Counted from the stretch's first letter, positions 43,671 to 52,318 are shown. The stretch is DNA of 64,000 nucleotides from Spirochaetota bacterium (GCA_023398165.1 JAEWSQ010000025.1:62001-126000), one strand, 5' to 3'. The notes: generated by a model not told the origin, from the sequence alone. Made by a program: numbers and translations.

Positions 43671-46130
43671 GTGGACATTTCTGAGCGTTTTTCACAATCA
43701 GTTATAACGTATCTTCAAAATGAAATACAAAAGGCTCACGGCAATGAAGTATTTGCCACAGGCTTAATAGATGAATCAGGGTGTATACAGTCTATTACAA
43801 TACACGCCCGGGGAAATGATATTTCTGTACCCGTTGTTCCTCAGGATGTTGGCGCTGTTTCTGTATTAATACATAATCATCCATCAGGGAATTTAAAACC
43901 TTCACAAGCCGATCTTTCTATAGCTTCCAAGGCAGCAGAAAATACACAGGGCTTTTATATTGTAAATAATGACGTTACTGAAGTCTACGCTGTTGTTGAA
44001 CCGGTAAAAAAAAGGGCTGTTCAAATATTAGATGAGCATGAACTTGCACTCTACATAAGTGCAGGAGGCCCTCTTGAGAAAATGTCCGAATTTTTTGAAC
44101 AGCGGATTTCACAAATTGATTTATTAAAAAGCATAGTGAATGCGTTTAATACGGGTACTATTGGAGTTTTTGAAGCAGGTACCGGAGTAGGTAAATCATT
44201 TGCATACCTTATTCCTTCTATTTTTTGGGCACTAAATAACAAAGAAAGGGTTGTTATTTCCACTGGAACTATAAATCTTCAACAGCAGTTGTACGAGAAA
44301 GATATTCCTCTTGCGCAAAAGATTACGGGGAAAGAAGTTAAAACTGTGCTGTTAAAAGGCCGCCAGAATTTCATATGTAAACGCAGGCTTCATGATGCAC
44401 AACATGAAAAAGATCTTTTTTCTGAAGAATCAGGAGAGCTTGAACGGATTATTAAGTGGGCAAATACAAGCACTTCCGGTAATAAATCTGATCTGTCATT
44501 TTTACCTTCGGAAAATATCTGGCAGAGGGTTAATTCTGAATCCGATGCATGCATGGGAATGCGGTGTATGTACCATGAGACATGCTTCGTCATGCAGCTT
44601 AGGAAGGAAGCATCTGATGCAAATATTCTGATCGTTAATCATCATCTGCTTTTTGCAGATATAGAAACAAGACTTGCCGGAGTAGGTTATGATGAAACCG
44701 GGGTACTCCCTCCATTCAGAAGATTAATCTTCGATGAAGCACATGCTATAGAAAATGCTGCTACAAGTTTTTTTTCAGAGACAATAACACGGTATAAGTT
44801 TATTAAACAGCTTAATACCCTATACCGGTCCCGAAGGGGAGCTTCGGCCGGTTTAATTTTCACAATCGAACCTTTATCGCAGGAAGGAGACTGTGTCGCT
44901 GAAGTTGTAGCCGGTATTGAGGACATAAAAAACTGTATAGATCAGCTTGAGGAAAAGACTCTTGAGATGCTCGCGTATGATTCCACTTTCAGACTTTCTG
45001 AATCAACTGTCTGTAGAGCATCAGATGTTCTTACGTCTATGAGAACCCTCCATAAGAAGACTTCAGATTTTTGCGGTGTAATTCGAAAAATAATCGAGGG
45101 CATATCAGAAGAAGATAAAGATATGCCTGCAGTATGGGAAACAAAACAGGTATTGAGGCGTATAGAGGGATCCGGGTCGTTATGTAAAAATTTTAATGAA
45201 TGGGAAGAAAGAGCTGATACAGTTTTTTGGATTGAAAAAAGAAGATTTTCCTCCTCTGCAAAAAACGCGTCATCAGGGAAGAATCAAAATATCTATCCTG
45301 TTTTTGTGCAAACACCGCTGTCTATAGCCCATACTATGAATGATGGGGTTTTTGAACCCTTATCATCAGTGGTATGCACTTCTGCCACGCTTAAGACTTC
45401 AAACTCATTTGATTTTTGGCTGAAAAGAACAGGAGCATATCTTGTTGAAGAGGATAAACTTCAGTGTACTGAATTCCCTTCTCCTTTTCATTATACATCG
45501 AACGTTTTGCTGGTTGTTCCCACGGATTTTGTTCTACCTGATAATCAGGGTTTTCAGCAGATGATCGAACAGGCTATAGTAAAATACATACGATCTTCAT
45601 CAGGCCGTGCTTTAGTATTGTTCACATCATATGAATCTCTTCGCAGTGCATGCGAATATGCGAGAAATGAACTTGCTTCTTCTGGAATTAGAATATTAAG
45701 ACAGGGTGATGATGACCGTTTCCGCCTGCTGGAGAGTTTTAAAGAAGAAACATCCAGCGTTCTTTTTGCCACTTCATCATTTTGGGAAGGGGTTGATGTA
45801 CCCGGGGAGTCACTTTCTCATGTCATTATAGTTAAGCTTCCTTTCTGTGTTCCCAATGATCCTGTGTTTGCGGCTAGGTGTGAAGCCCTTGAACGTGCGG
45901 GAGGTAATTCTTTCATGGAACTCAGTGTTCCTGACGCAATAATATCGTTCAGACAAGGCTTCGGAAGATTATTACGGCGGGGCTCGGACAGGGGTGTTGT
46001 AACGGTGCTCGATAAACGAATTCTTGTAAAAATGTACGGAAAACTGTTTTTAGACAGCATACCTGAGACAAAAACGTGTTTTGAACCAATGAATGAAACC
46101 TTTACACGTATAGAAAGATTTTTATCATAA
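43671..46130 (+). CDS. DinG/XPD-type Fe-S helicase with N-terminal JAMM (RadC-like) domain
   Basis: An 819-residue fusion. Residues 1-125 form a RadC-type JAB/JAMM domain with intact metal motif HNHPSGNLKPSQAD (His68, His70, Asp81). From about 140 onward it is a superfamily 2 helicase of the DinG/XPD group: Walker A EAGTGVGKS, cysteines in FICKRR and DACMGMRCMYHETCF for a 4Fe-4S cluster, the LIFDEAHAIE box, and late motifs SSFWEGVDVPGE and RQGFGRLLRRGSD. It should unwind DNA 5' to 3'. The start is GTG (43671) with GGGG 5 bases upstream. No second gene is involved, so it stands alone between the tRNA and plsC. Confidence 0.88.
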   Translation: MDISERFSQSVITYLQNEIQKAHGNEVFATGLIDESGCIQSITIHARGNDISVPVVPQDVGAVSVLIHNHPSGNLKPSQADLSIASKAAENTQGFYIVNNDVTEVYAVVEPVKKRAVQILDEHELALYISAGGPLEKMSEFFEQRISQIDLLKSIVNAFNTGTIGVFEAGTGVGKSFAYLIPSIFWALNNKERVVISTGTINLQQQLYEKDIPLAQKITGKEVKTVLLKGRQNFICKRRLHDAQHEKDLFSEESGELERIIKWANTSTSGNKSDLSFLPSENIWQRVNSESDACMGMRCMYHETCFVMQLRKEASDANILIVNHHLLFADIETRLAGVGYDETGVLPPFRRLIFDEAHAIENAATSFFSETITRYKFIKQLNTLYRSRRGASAGLIFTIEPLSQEGDCVAEVVAGIEDIKNCIDQLEEKTLEMLAYDSTFRLSESTVCRASDVLTSMRTLHKKTSDFCGVIRKIIEGISEEDKDMPAVWETKQVLRRIEGSGSLCKNFNEWEERADTVFWIEKRRFSSSAKNASSGKNQNIYPVFVQTPLSIAHTMNDGVFEPLSSVVCTSATLKTSNSFDFWLKRTGAYLVEEDKLQCTEFPSPFHYTSNVLLVVPTDFVLPDNQGFQQMIEQAIVKYIRSSSGRALVLFTSYESLRSACEYARNELASSGIRILRQGDDDRFRLLESFKEETSSVLFATSSFWEGVDVPGESLSHVIIVKLPFCVPNDPVFAARCEALERAGGNSFMELSVPDAIISFRQGFGRLLRRGSDRGVVTVLDKRILVKMYGKLFLDSIPETKTCFEPMNETFTRIERFLS

Positions 46131-46135
46131 TTTAC

Positions 46136-46164
46136 TTGAAGTTAACAATTCTTTCGGGTAGTAT
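46136..46164 (+). promoter_or_regulatory. Promoter of plsC
   Basis: TTGAAG (46136-46141), 17 bases, TAGTAT (46159-46164), followed by a strong ribosome site (GAGGAGG) and a GTG start at 46183. Confidence 0.65.
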
Positions 46165-46182
46165 TAGAGAGGAGGAATTGCA

Positions 46183-46935
46183 GTGACTTCAATACTAACA
46201 GTATTATGCATAATTGTTATATTAACCCCGTTTGCAATAGCAAATATTCTTCTTTATCCGATCAATAAAAAGCTTAGTGCAAAATTATCAACTGTCATGG
46301 TAAGATACTGTTCCTCCAATTTATTTTCATTACTCAATGTATACAAAAAGTTTAAGTGTATAAAATATAACAATTTTACTAATGATCTGCCTGACCAGTT
46401 TATGGTAATCTCCAATCATCAAAGTATTCTCGATATTCCGCTGATATTTGAATTTTTCAGGAATAAAACAGTACGCTTTATTGCAAAAGAAGAGCTTGGC
46501 CGGCATGTACCCGTCGTATCTGAAATGCTCCGTGCTCATGAACATGCACTAATACCGCGATCCGGTACTCCGTCTGCTATGATGAGCGTAATAGACACCT
46601 TTGCCCGGAGAGTTATGGAGCGTAAGTGGATTCCGGTACTTTTTCCTGAAGGAACAAGAAGCAGGGACGGTTCTGTCGGTAAGTTTTACGCTGCAGGTTT
46701 CCGCAGGATGATAGATAAAGCACCTCTTCCCGTAGTCGTCATGGCGCTTGACGGAGGCTGTAAATTTTCAACACTTGGCTCTTTTATAAGTAAAATGGAT
46801 AACGGGGCTTTCCGAATCAAAATTCTGCATATTTATGAAGCTCCGGTTTCAAAGGCTCAGCAAATACTAATACTTGAAGATGGGAAACAAAGAATTGAAC
46901 AGCAGCTGTATGAATGGCGCAGCAATGTAACATAA
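46183..46935 (+). CDS. plsC: 1-acyl-sn-glycerol-3-phosphate acyltransferase
   Basis: Transfers an acyl group to lysophosphatidic acid in phospholipid synthesis. The 250-residue membrane protein has an N-terminal helix (residues 3-26), the catalytic HX4D motif NHQSILD (His79, Asp84), VPVVSEMLRAHEHALIPRSG as the next block, and the substrate-binding block LFPEGTRSRDGSVGKF. The GTG start is supported by GAGGAGG 6-7 bases upstream. It has its own promoter and shares a bidirectional hairpin at its 3' end with the convergent small gene. Confidence 0.92.
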   Translation: MTSILTVLCIIVILTPFAIANILLYPINKKLSAKLSTVMVRYCSSNLFSLLNVYKKFKCIKYNNFTNDLPDQFMVISNHQSILDIPLIFEFFRNKTVRFIAKEELGRHVPVVSEMLRAHEHALIPRSGTPSAMMSVIDTFARRVMERKWIPVLFPEGTRSRDGSVGKFYAAGFRRMIDKAPLPVVVMALDGGCKFSTLGSFISKMDNGAFRIKILHIYEAPVSKAQQILILEDGKQRIEQQLYEWRSNVT

Positions 46936-46960
46936 AAAAAAGCCGGTTAAAACCGGCTTT
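46932..46960 (-). terminator. Bidirectional terminator between plsC and the small zinc protein gene
   Basis: An AAAGCCGGTT/AACCGGCTTT stem with a 2-base loop. On the minus strand it is followed by an uninterrupted T run, so it stops the small zinc-protein gene strongly; on the plus strand the T-tract is short. Confidence 0.82.
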
Positions 46961-46978
46961 AATAGCGTTTAAACTATG

Positions 46979-47149
46979 TTATTTGAAGTCCTTGGGACGG
47001 CGTTCTACACGCTTGCATTTTGTACATTCAGCAACGTTCTTAATTTTGCCGCTTTCAAATAATGTTTTCATCACAACTTCACCGCCGCATGAACAAAGAA
47101 ATTTGTGAGTTGTAACGGTTGTACGCGAGTTTTTACTGGCTCCTGCCAT
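46979..47149 (-). CDS. 56-residue zinc-ribbon-like protein
   Basis: A short gene of unknown function. The protein begins MAGASKNSRTTVTTHKFLCS and has two cysteine pairs, CSC (residues 19-21) and CTKC (42-45), fitting one zinc site; it ends with a basic tail RVERRPKDFK. Size, charge and zinc site resemble ribosomal or RNA-binding proteins such as L33, but it is not L33 by sequence. The start has an ideal GGAGG 6 bases upstream, there is a good promoter at 47181-47209, and the terminator is strong. An overlapping plus-strand frame (46914-47108) has none of these. Neighbours are S20 and HU. Confidence 0.8.
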   Translation of the reverse strand: MAGASKNSRTTVTTHKFLCSCGGEVVMKTLFESGKIKNVAECTKCKRVERRPKDFK

Positions 47150-47180
47150 ATTAAGCCTCCGAATAATCAGTTATCAGCAA

Positions 47181-47209
47181 ATAATATACAATATCAATAA
47201 TGATGTCAA
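47181..47209 (-). promoter_or_regulatory. Promoter of the small zinc protein gene
   Basis: On the minus strand TTGACA (47204-47209), 17 bases, TATTAT (47181-47186). An overlapping TATATT (47183-47188) gives a 15-base spacer and is less likely. Confidence 0.7.
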
Positions 47210-47244
47210 TAAGTCATCACCCATATAATAGAATATTAAGGTAC

Positions 47245-47273
47245 TTGACTAATACACAAGCGTTTGGTAACAT
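47245..47273 (+). promoter_or_regulatory. Promoter of rpsT
   Basis: TTGACT (47245-47250), 17 bases, TAACAT (47268-47273), about 30 bases before the S20 start codon. Confidence 0.6.
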
Positions 47274-47303
47274 AGTGTACAGTTTTTGTTTGGGGGTTCT
47301 CCT

Positions 47304-47588
47304 TTGGCAGTAAAAAAATCTTCTGCGGAAAAAAGACATAAGCAGAGTGAAGATCGTCGGTTACGTAATAAAGCAGTTAAAAGTTCTACAAGAACAAGTG
47401 CAAAGAAATTTGTAGAAGCTGTACACGCAAAAGATTCAACTCTTGCTTCAGAAAAGCTCAAAATTCTTGTAAAAGAGCTGGATACAGCAGCAAATAAAGG
47501 AATTTTGACAAAGAAAGCAGTTTCGCGCAAAAAGTCACGCATGATGAAGTTATATAATGCTTCTCTCAGCGCTGCAGCAGCGAAATAA
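47304..47588 (+). CDS. rpsT: 30S ribosomal protein S20
   Basis: A 94-residue, Lys/Arg-rich helical protein of the small subunit that binds 16S rRNA. The N-terminus AVKKSSAEKRHKQSEDRRLRNK fits the S20 family (usually MAN.KSA.KR), and the core TAANKGILTKKAVSRKKSR is characteristic. I chose TTG (47304) as start because GGGGG lies 7 bases upstream and it gives the standard N-terminus; an in-frame TTG at 47286 would add six residues and lacks a ribosome site. A rare start codon is common for S20 and may serve in autoregulation. Confidence 0.93.
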   Translation: MAVKKSSAEKRHKQSEDRRLRNKAVKSSTRTSAKKFVEAVHAKDSTLASEKLKILVKELDTAANKGILTKKAVSRKKSRMMKLYNASLSAAAAK

Positions 47589-47597
47589 GTATTTGAG

Positions 47598-47663
47598 GGT
47601 TGCAGGCACGGTTCCCGTTTATACATTTGTCTTAAAAGGGCACCGCTTGCAGCCGTTTTTTTT
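47598..47663 (+). terminator. Probable terminator of rpsT
   Basis: An imperfect inverted repeat, GGTTGCAGGCACGGTTCCC with GGGCACCGCTTGCAGCC, followed by eight T. The loop is about 21 bases, so folding is less certain than for the other terminators. Confidence 0.55.
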
Positions 47664-47710
47664 CATTTTCAGGCATCCTGGATTATGAATCTTGTTTCGA
47701 TGGGGTATAT

Positions 47711-48028
47711 ATGGCCGGAAAAAAAGTGACAAAATATGATCTTGTTGAATCTGTGTATCAGCAGACAAACTGTGATAAAAAAATTGTACAATCCGTAATA
47801 GAATCCTTGTTAGAGCAGATTAAAGAATCTTTAAAACAATCAGCCACGATCGAACTTAGAGGTTTCGGGACCTTTGAGCTTCGTCTCAGAAAAGGCAAAT
47901 CATCCGCCCGAAATCCGAAAACAGGTGAACATGTGTCAGTAGAACCGCATTATGTTGCAGCTTTTAGATCAGGTCAGGAATTAAAAAATGCGTTATGGTC
48001 TCTACCGCTTAATAAAAATAATGAATAA
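47711..48028 (+). CDS. hup: HU-family DNA-binding protein
   Basis: A small dimeric nucleoid protein that bends DNA. The 105-residue product has the family signature in order: KKVTKYDLVESVYQQTNCDK, the arm region IELRGFGTFELRLRKG and ARNPKTGEHVSVEPHYVAAF. It is slightly longer than the usual 90-100 through its C-terminal tail. The ribosome site GGGGT lies 5 bases before the ATG. It stands 12 bases upstream of lnt. Confidence 0.95.
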   Translation: MAGKKVTKYDLVESVYQQTNCDKKIVQSVIESLLEQIKESLKQSATIELRGFGTFELRLRKGKSSARNPKTGEHVSVEPHYVAAFRSGQELKNALWSLPLNKNNE

Positions 48029-48040
48029 TATGGTTTTTTA

Positions 48041-49702
48041 ATGTTAAAAAAAGTAATTACAGATGTATCACTTTTACTATCAATAATTATCTTGTTTGCA
48101 TTGGCGCAGCCGAATCTTATTACTGTTCAGGGAATCCCTATACTTGCATATGTTATGTATCTTCCTTTATTTTTGCTTGTCAGACGCTTGTCGTGGAAAA
48201 CTGTGTGGCTGTACGGTTTTTTGTGCGGAGTAGGCTGTTATTGCTTATTCACATACTGGCTTGCAACGTTTCATCCTATGGGAATAAGTGTAATTTCATC
48301 TCTGTATGGTTTTCAGTTTTTACTGTTATTTCCTGTTTTAAAAGGCGCATCTATTCTGCTGCCAGATAAAGGATATCTTCTTCAATGGCTTGTTCTTTGC
48401 GCCTACGAATATATAAAAACTACCGGATTTGCAGGATTTCACTACGGTGTTACCGCCTATACTCATTGGAGATGGACAACTTTTATTCAATGTGCAGATA
48501 TCGGCGGGGTGTGGCTTTTAAATGCATTGATCACATTTCCTTCTGCCTGGTTGAGTGCGTTACTGGCTCCAGCTTTCAAAGGAAATACACCTGATTTTAA
48601 GAAAATACACATGAGGAATTTTATAAGGCATTCGTATATTCCCATTACTGTATGGGCTCTTTTTTACTGTTTGGCCTGGGGTTACGGTTTTGCTGTTCAA
48701 AAAGATTATTCACAAAATGAAAGCCTGCAGGTTGCCCTTGTTCAGACAAATACTGATCCCTGGCTGGGCGGATACGAATCATATAAGAGGGATTTAGTCA
48801 CTTTAAAAAAGCTTTCCTCAGAAGCTTTGAAAAACAACCCGGACATTGATTTTATTGTCTGGCCTGAGACTTCTTTTGTACCGCGTATTGAATGGCATTA
48901 TAAACATAGGTACAGCCAGGAAACGTATGATTTGGTTCATGATCTGCTCAATTTCATTGATTCAGCTTCTGTTCCGTTTGTAATAGGTAATGATTACGGA
49001 ACCGACGGTTATACAAGAACAGGTTCATATGATGTTGTAGATTATAATGCTGTACTTCTTTTTAAACCAGGAGTTAATGTAATTCCTCCAGAGCCCGACA
49101 TGTATGTTAAAATGCATTTAGTGCCGTTTACAGAGTTTTTCCCGTATGACAAATACTTCCCGAAGATATATCAGCTTCTTTTAAACGGCGATACGCATAT
49201 GTGGGAACCCGGAATAGTTCCTTCAGTCTTTACCATACAGAATTTATCTTTTGGTACTCCAATATGTTTTGAAGATACATTCGGCTATATTGGAAGAAGA
49301 TTTGTGAACAACGGTGCGCAGGCATTTATTAATCTTTCTAATGATGCCTGGTCAAAAAGTCTTGCATGCCAGTATCAGCATTTATCAATGGCTGTATTCA
49401 GATCAGTTGAAAACAGAGTACCATCTGTCCGTTCAACCGCATCGGGCCAGACATGTATTATTGATCCTAACGGCAGAATTACTGCAATGGCTGAGCCGTT
49501 TACAGAGACCTATCTGGTTGGTGATATTCCTGTACTCAATAAAAGCAAGAAGACTCTCTATACTCAATACGGTGATTATGCCGGAAAATTTTTTGCGGCA
49601 GCTGCATTAATTTTGTATCTATTTTTTATCATAGTAAAGATTTATAATAAGGTTACAATTTCAAAATCTAGCATGGAAAAAAAACGGAGTAAAGCAGAGT
49701 AA
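48041..49702 (+). CDS. lnt: Apolipoprotein N-acyltransferase
   Basis: Adds the third acyl chain to lipoproteins at the inner membrane. The 553-residue protein has about six N-terminal membrane helices (residues 1-215), an external nitrilase-fold domain and a last membrane helix near 520-540. The catalytic triad is visible: Glu in DFIVWPETSFVPRI, Lys in MYVKMHLVPFTEFFPY and Cys in FGTPICFEDTFG. The length is normal. The window encodes at least one candidate lipoprotein substrate. Its ATG lacks a strong ribosome site; coupling to hup is possible. Confidence 0.94.
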   Translation: MLKKVITDVSLLLSIIILFALAQPNLITVQGIPILAYVMYLPLFLLVRRLSWKTVWLYGFLCGVGCYCLFTYWLATFHPMGISVISSLYGFQFLLLFPVLKGASILLPDKGYLLQWLVLCAYEYIKTTGFAGFHYGVTAYTHWRWTTFIQCADIGGVWLLNALITFPSAWLSALLAPAFKGNTPDFKKIHMRNFIRHSYIPITVWALFYCLAWGYGFAVQKDYSQNESLQVALVQTNTDPWLGGYESYKRDLVTLKKLSSEALKNNPDIDFIVWPETSFVPRIEWHYKHRYSQETYDLVHDLLNFIDSASVPFVIGNDYGTDGYTRTGSYDVVDYNAVLLFKPGVNVIPPEPDMYVKMHLVPFTEFFPYDKYFPKIYQLLLNGDTHMWEPGIVPSVFTIQNLSFGTPICFEDTFGYIGRRFVNNGAQAFINLSNDAWSKSLACQYQHLSMAVFRSVENRVPSVRSTASGQTCIIDPNGRITAMAEPFTETYLVGDIPVLNKSKKTLYTQYGDYAGKFFAAAALILYLFFIIVKIYNKVTISKSSMEKKRSKAE

Positions 49703-49721
49703 TTCCAAGGAAGTGTAAAGT

Positions 49722-50141
49722 ATGGCCAGATCATTACAGCAAAAAGCCAGGAATGTTACTGTTCTCGGCAGTGAAACTCAATTCAGCGGTATTATGCAAT
49801 TTAAAGATGAGCTTGTTATTACAGGAAAATTTGATGGTACAATTGAGGCTTTGGGGAATCTTGAAATTGATAAAAAAGCACAATGCTCTGTGGATTCAAT
49901 ACAGGCAAATTCTATTATAGTATCGGGTCAGGTTACCGGAAATTTAACAGCACAGGATAGAGTGGAAATGAAAAGCGGAAGCCGGATTATCGGCAATGTA
50001 ACAGCCTGCAAGTTAAGGATTGAAGATAATGTCGATTTTCAGGGGCGGGTTACCATGCTCGATGCTGTTGAAGAATATGATTTATTTGCAATGACTTCAA
50101 CCGATTATAAAGATCTTCTACTCGCAAGTAAAAACAATTAA
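49722..50141 (+). CDS. Bactofilin
   Basis: A 139-residue cytoskeletal protein that polymerises through a right-handed beta-helix. The core shows the repeated hexapeptide-like turns: VLGSETQFSGIMQFKDELVI, GKFDGTIEALGNLEIDKKA and VSGQVTGNLTAQDRVEMKSG. N- and C-terminal tails are short and unstructured. Bactofilins help place envelope and flagellar machinery in spirochaetes. It lies 19 bases after lnt with AAGGAAG about 9 bases before its ATG, so it may be co-transcribed with it. Confidence 0.9.
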   Translation: MARSLQQKARNVTVLGSETQFSGIMQFKDELVITGKFDGTIEALGNLEIDKKAQCSVDSIQANSIIVSGQVTGNLTAQDRVEMKSGSRIIGNVTACKLRIEDNVDFQGRVTMLDAVEEYDLFAMTSTDYKDLLLASKNN

Positions 50142-50153
50142 TGGTTATCTTAC

Positions 50154-50183
50154 TTGACAGTTATTACGGCAAAGATGTATAAT
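50154..50183 (+). promoter_or_regulatory. Promoter and leader of rho
   Basis: TTGACA (50154-50159), 18 bases, TATAAT (50178-50183), with TG directly before the hexamer. The leader is about 68 bases. Rho is autoregulated by premature termination in its leader in several bacteria; nothing in this short leader proves that here. Confidence 0.8.
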
Positions 50184-50258
50184 TTCTTATAAAATTCTAC
50201 CGGCAATCCTAAGAAATTATCTTTTTTATATAAACAATCAATCAACATGGAGAATTGA

Positions 50259-51935
50259 ATGGCACCGATTAAACGACGCCGCTTTGTTGACACATCCGAT
50301 GTTCCAAATTCTGTGGAAACGGATGAACAGGTTCAACTTGATTTAAAACTCGATCCGGAATTAAATCCATCATCTTTTGATAATGAATCTGATCCATCAC
50401 GCGATGTACGCGAATCAACAGCAGGCGGAGAAAAAGAATCTGACAATTTCAGCTCAGATATTGAAGAAGTAAAATCAAAAAACAGTAAAGACAGGGTAGT
50501 TGTACGGCCAAAAATTAAAAAAAGAGTAAATTACCGCTCCGATTCACCCAAAGGCGGTTTTTCAAATCCGACAGGTACTATGAATACTCAAAATGCAATA
50601 CAGCCGCCTTCCGATCAGACGGATGCTACCAGCGAAGAGGAAAATCAAAACAGAGATTCAAAACCCCGCTTAAGTATTAATGATTTAACTAAAATGGGTA
50701 TGCACGATTTACGCGATTTGGCCGGCAGGTACGGCATATCCCGTGATGATCTTGCTCCTATGAAAAAACAGGAGCTCATTTTTGTAATATTAAAGGCGCA
50801 TACAGAACACGGCGGAATTATTTTTGCCTCCGGTGCTCTGGAAATTCTCCCTGACGGCTACGGTTTTCTGCGTTCTCCGCAAAACAGCTACTTACCGGGT
50901 CCGGATGATATATACATCTCTCCCAGCCAGATAAGACTGTTTAACCTTAAAACAGGTGATACAATATACGGACAAATACGTTCTCCAAAAGAGGGCGAAC
51001 GTTTTTTTGCTTTATTGAGAATTGAAACAGTCAACATGGGCGACACAAGGGCCGCTCAGACAAGAATTCCGTTTGAAAATCTTACTCCCTTGTATCCGGA
51101 TGAAAAACTTAACCTTGAAACAAGCACAGAAGAGTTGTCTACAAGAATTATGAACCTTTTTTCCCCGATTGGGAAGGGTCAGCGTGCTCTTATTGTGGCT
51201 CCTCCTAAAGCCGGTAAAACAATTCTAATGCAGCGGATAGCAAATGCTATTACAAAAAACCATCCTGAAGTATATTTAATTGTTCTATTAATTGATGAAC
51301 GTCCGGAAGAAGTAACTGAAATGGAAAGATCTATTCATGCAGAAGTTATTTCATCTACTTTCGATGAACAGGCAACGCGCCATGTTCAGGTAGCGGAAAT
51401 GGTTTTGGAAAAGGCAAAGCGCCTTGTTGAACATAAGATGGATGTTGTTATATTTTTGGATTCTATAACCAGGCTTGCGCGTGCATATAACCAGACAGTG
51501 CCGACATCAGGTAAAGTCTTATCCGGCGGTGTGGATTCCAATGCTCTTCATAAGCCCAAGAGGTTCTTCGGTGCTGCCCGAAATGTGGAAGAGGGCGGAA
51601 GTCTAACAATTATATCGACAGCCCTTATTGAAACCGGAAGCCGCATGGATGAAGTTATTTTTGAAGAGTTCAAAGGTACTGGAAATATGGAAATTAATCT
51701 TGACCGTAAACTCGCTGACAGGAGACTTTTCCCCGCAATTAATATTAAGAAATCCGGTACACGTAAAGAGGAACTTCTTTTGACCGATGAGGAACTGCAG
51801 AAAATATGGGTTCTCCGGAAGGTTATAAACCCGATGGATGATGCGGAGATCATGGAGCTGCTTATTGATAAAATGAAAAAGTCTAAGAATAATGAGGCTT
51901 TTTTGAGATCCATGAATACTGCGGAAATGGGCTAG
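50259..51935 (+). CDS. rho: Transcription termination factor Rho
   Basis: Rho is a hexameric RNA helicase that ends transcription. The 558-residue protein is longer than the usual 420 because of a charged, Ser/Asp/Lys-rich N-terminal extension of about 145 residues. The Rho N-terminal helical part (TKMGMHDLRDLAGRYGISRD) follows, then the RNA-binding cold-shock-like domain (ILPDGYGFLRSPQNSYLPGP) and the ATPase core with Walker A APPKAGKTILMQ, LLIDERPEEVTEM, and the secondary RNA site near SGGVDSNALHKPKRF. The start has GGAG 8-9 bases upstream. Confidence 0.97.
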   Translation: MAPIKRRRFVDTSDVPNSVETDEQVQLDLKLDPELNPSSFDNESDPSRDVRESTAGGEKESDNFSSDIEEVKSKNSKDRVVVRPKIKKRVNYRSDSPKGGFSNPTGTMNTQNAIQPPSDQTDATSEEENQNRDSKPRLSINDLTKMGMHDLRDLAGRYGISRDDLAPMKKQELIFVILKAHTEHGGIIFASGALEILPDGYGFLRSPQNSYLPGPDDIYISPSQIRLFNLKTGDTIYGQIRSPKEGERFFALLRIETVNMGDTRAAQTRIPFENLTPLYPDEKLNLETSTEELSTRIMNLFSPIGKGQRALIVAPPKAGKTILMQRIANAITKNHPEVYLIVLLIDERPEEVTEMERSIHAEVISSTFDEQATRHVQVAEMVLEKAKRLVEHKMDVVIFLDSITRLARAYNQTVPTSGKVLSGGVDSNALHKPKRFFGAARNVEEGGSLTIISTALIETGSRMDEVIFEEFKGTGNMEINLDRKLADRRLFPAINIKKSGTRKEELLLTDEELQKIWVLRKVINPMDDAEIMELLIDKMKKSKNNEAFLRSMNTAEMG

Positions 51936-51953
51936 TATAAGTTTTTGATTTTT

Positions 51954-51961
51954 GCTATAAT
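51954..51961 (+). promoter_or_regulatory. Extended -10 promoter of rpmE
   Basis: A TGC-TATAAT element (TGC at 51953-51955, TATAAT at 51956-51961) with no clear -35. It would give a leader of about 80 bases before the rpmE ATG. No terminator for rho lies between, so read-through is also possible. Confidence 0.5.
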
Positions 51962-52049
51962 AACAAAATAAGTTTAAATTTGAAGGTTTGTGGATACTGC
52001 TTTGTTTCATATCCGGGCAAATCTTATCAAATAAATTTGGAGGCTTAAC

Positions 52050-52253
52050 ATGAAAGAGGGTATACATCCTAAGTATGAATTAACCAAAATTACCTGTGTC
52101 TGCGGCAACGTTATTGAGACACGTTCAACTGTTAAAGATATTAACGTTGAAATTTGTTCTGCGTGCCATCCGTTTTTTACCGGAAAGCAGAAACTTGTAG
52201 ATACTGCCGGACGTATTGAACGCTTTAACAAGCGCTTTAATATTAAAAAGTAA
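52050..52253 (+). CDS. rpmE: 50S ribosomal protein L31, zinc-binding form
   Basis: A 67-residue large-subunit protein. It begins MKEGIHPKYELTKITCVCGN and has all four zinc-ligand cysteines (two in CVCG, two in CSAC) of the C+ form, then HPFFTGKQKLVDTAGRIERF, the invariant C-terminal block. The ribosome site (GGAGG, 7 bases) is strong. It is followed by a terminator. The link rho-rpmE is common in bacteria. Confidence 0.97.
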   Translation: MKEGIHPKYELTKITCVCGNVIETRSTVKDINVEICSACHPFFTGKQKLVDTAGRIERFNKRFNIKK

Positions 52254-52270
52254 TAATGGGCAATGTAAAA

Positions 52271-52299
52271 AGCTTCTGCAGATGCAGAGGCTTTTTTTT
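52271..52299 (+). terminator. Intrinsic terminator of rpmE
   Basis: An AGCTTCTGCA/TGCAGAGGCT stem with one G-T pair and a 1-base spacer (so the actual loop opens the innermost pairs), followed by eight T. Confidence 0.85.
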
Positions 52300-52318
52300 A
52301 TTTCATTGATGGCAGATT

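Noticed and set aside
46914..47108. A plus-strand frame of 64 codons after plsC
   Set aside because: It overlaps plsC and the terminator hairpin, lacks a ribosome site and is antisense to the small zinc protein gene, which has promoter, ribosome site and conserved cysteine pairs.
51603..52067. A 154-codon minus-strand frame over the end of rho and the rpmE leader
   Set aside because: It is antisense to conserved rho sequence and has no recognisable protein features.
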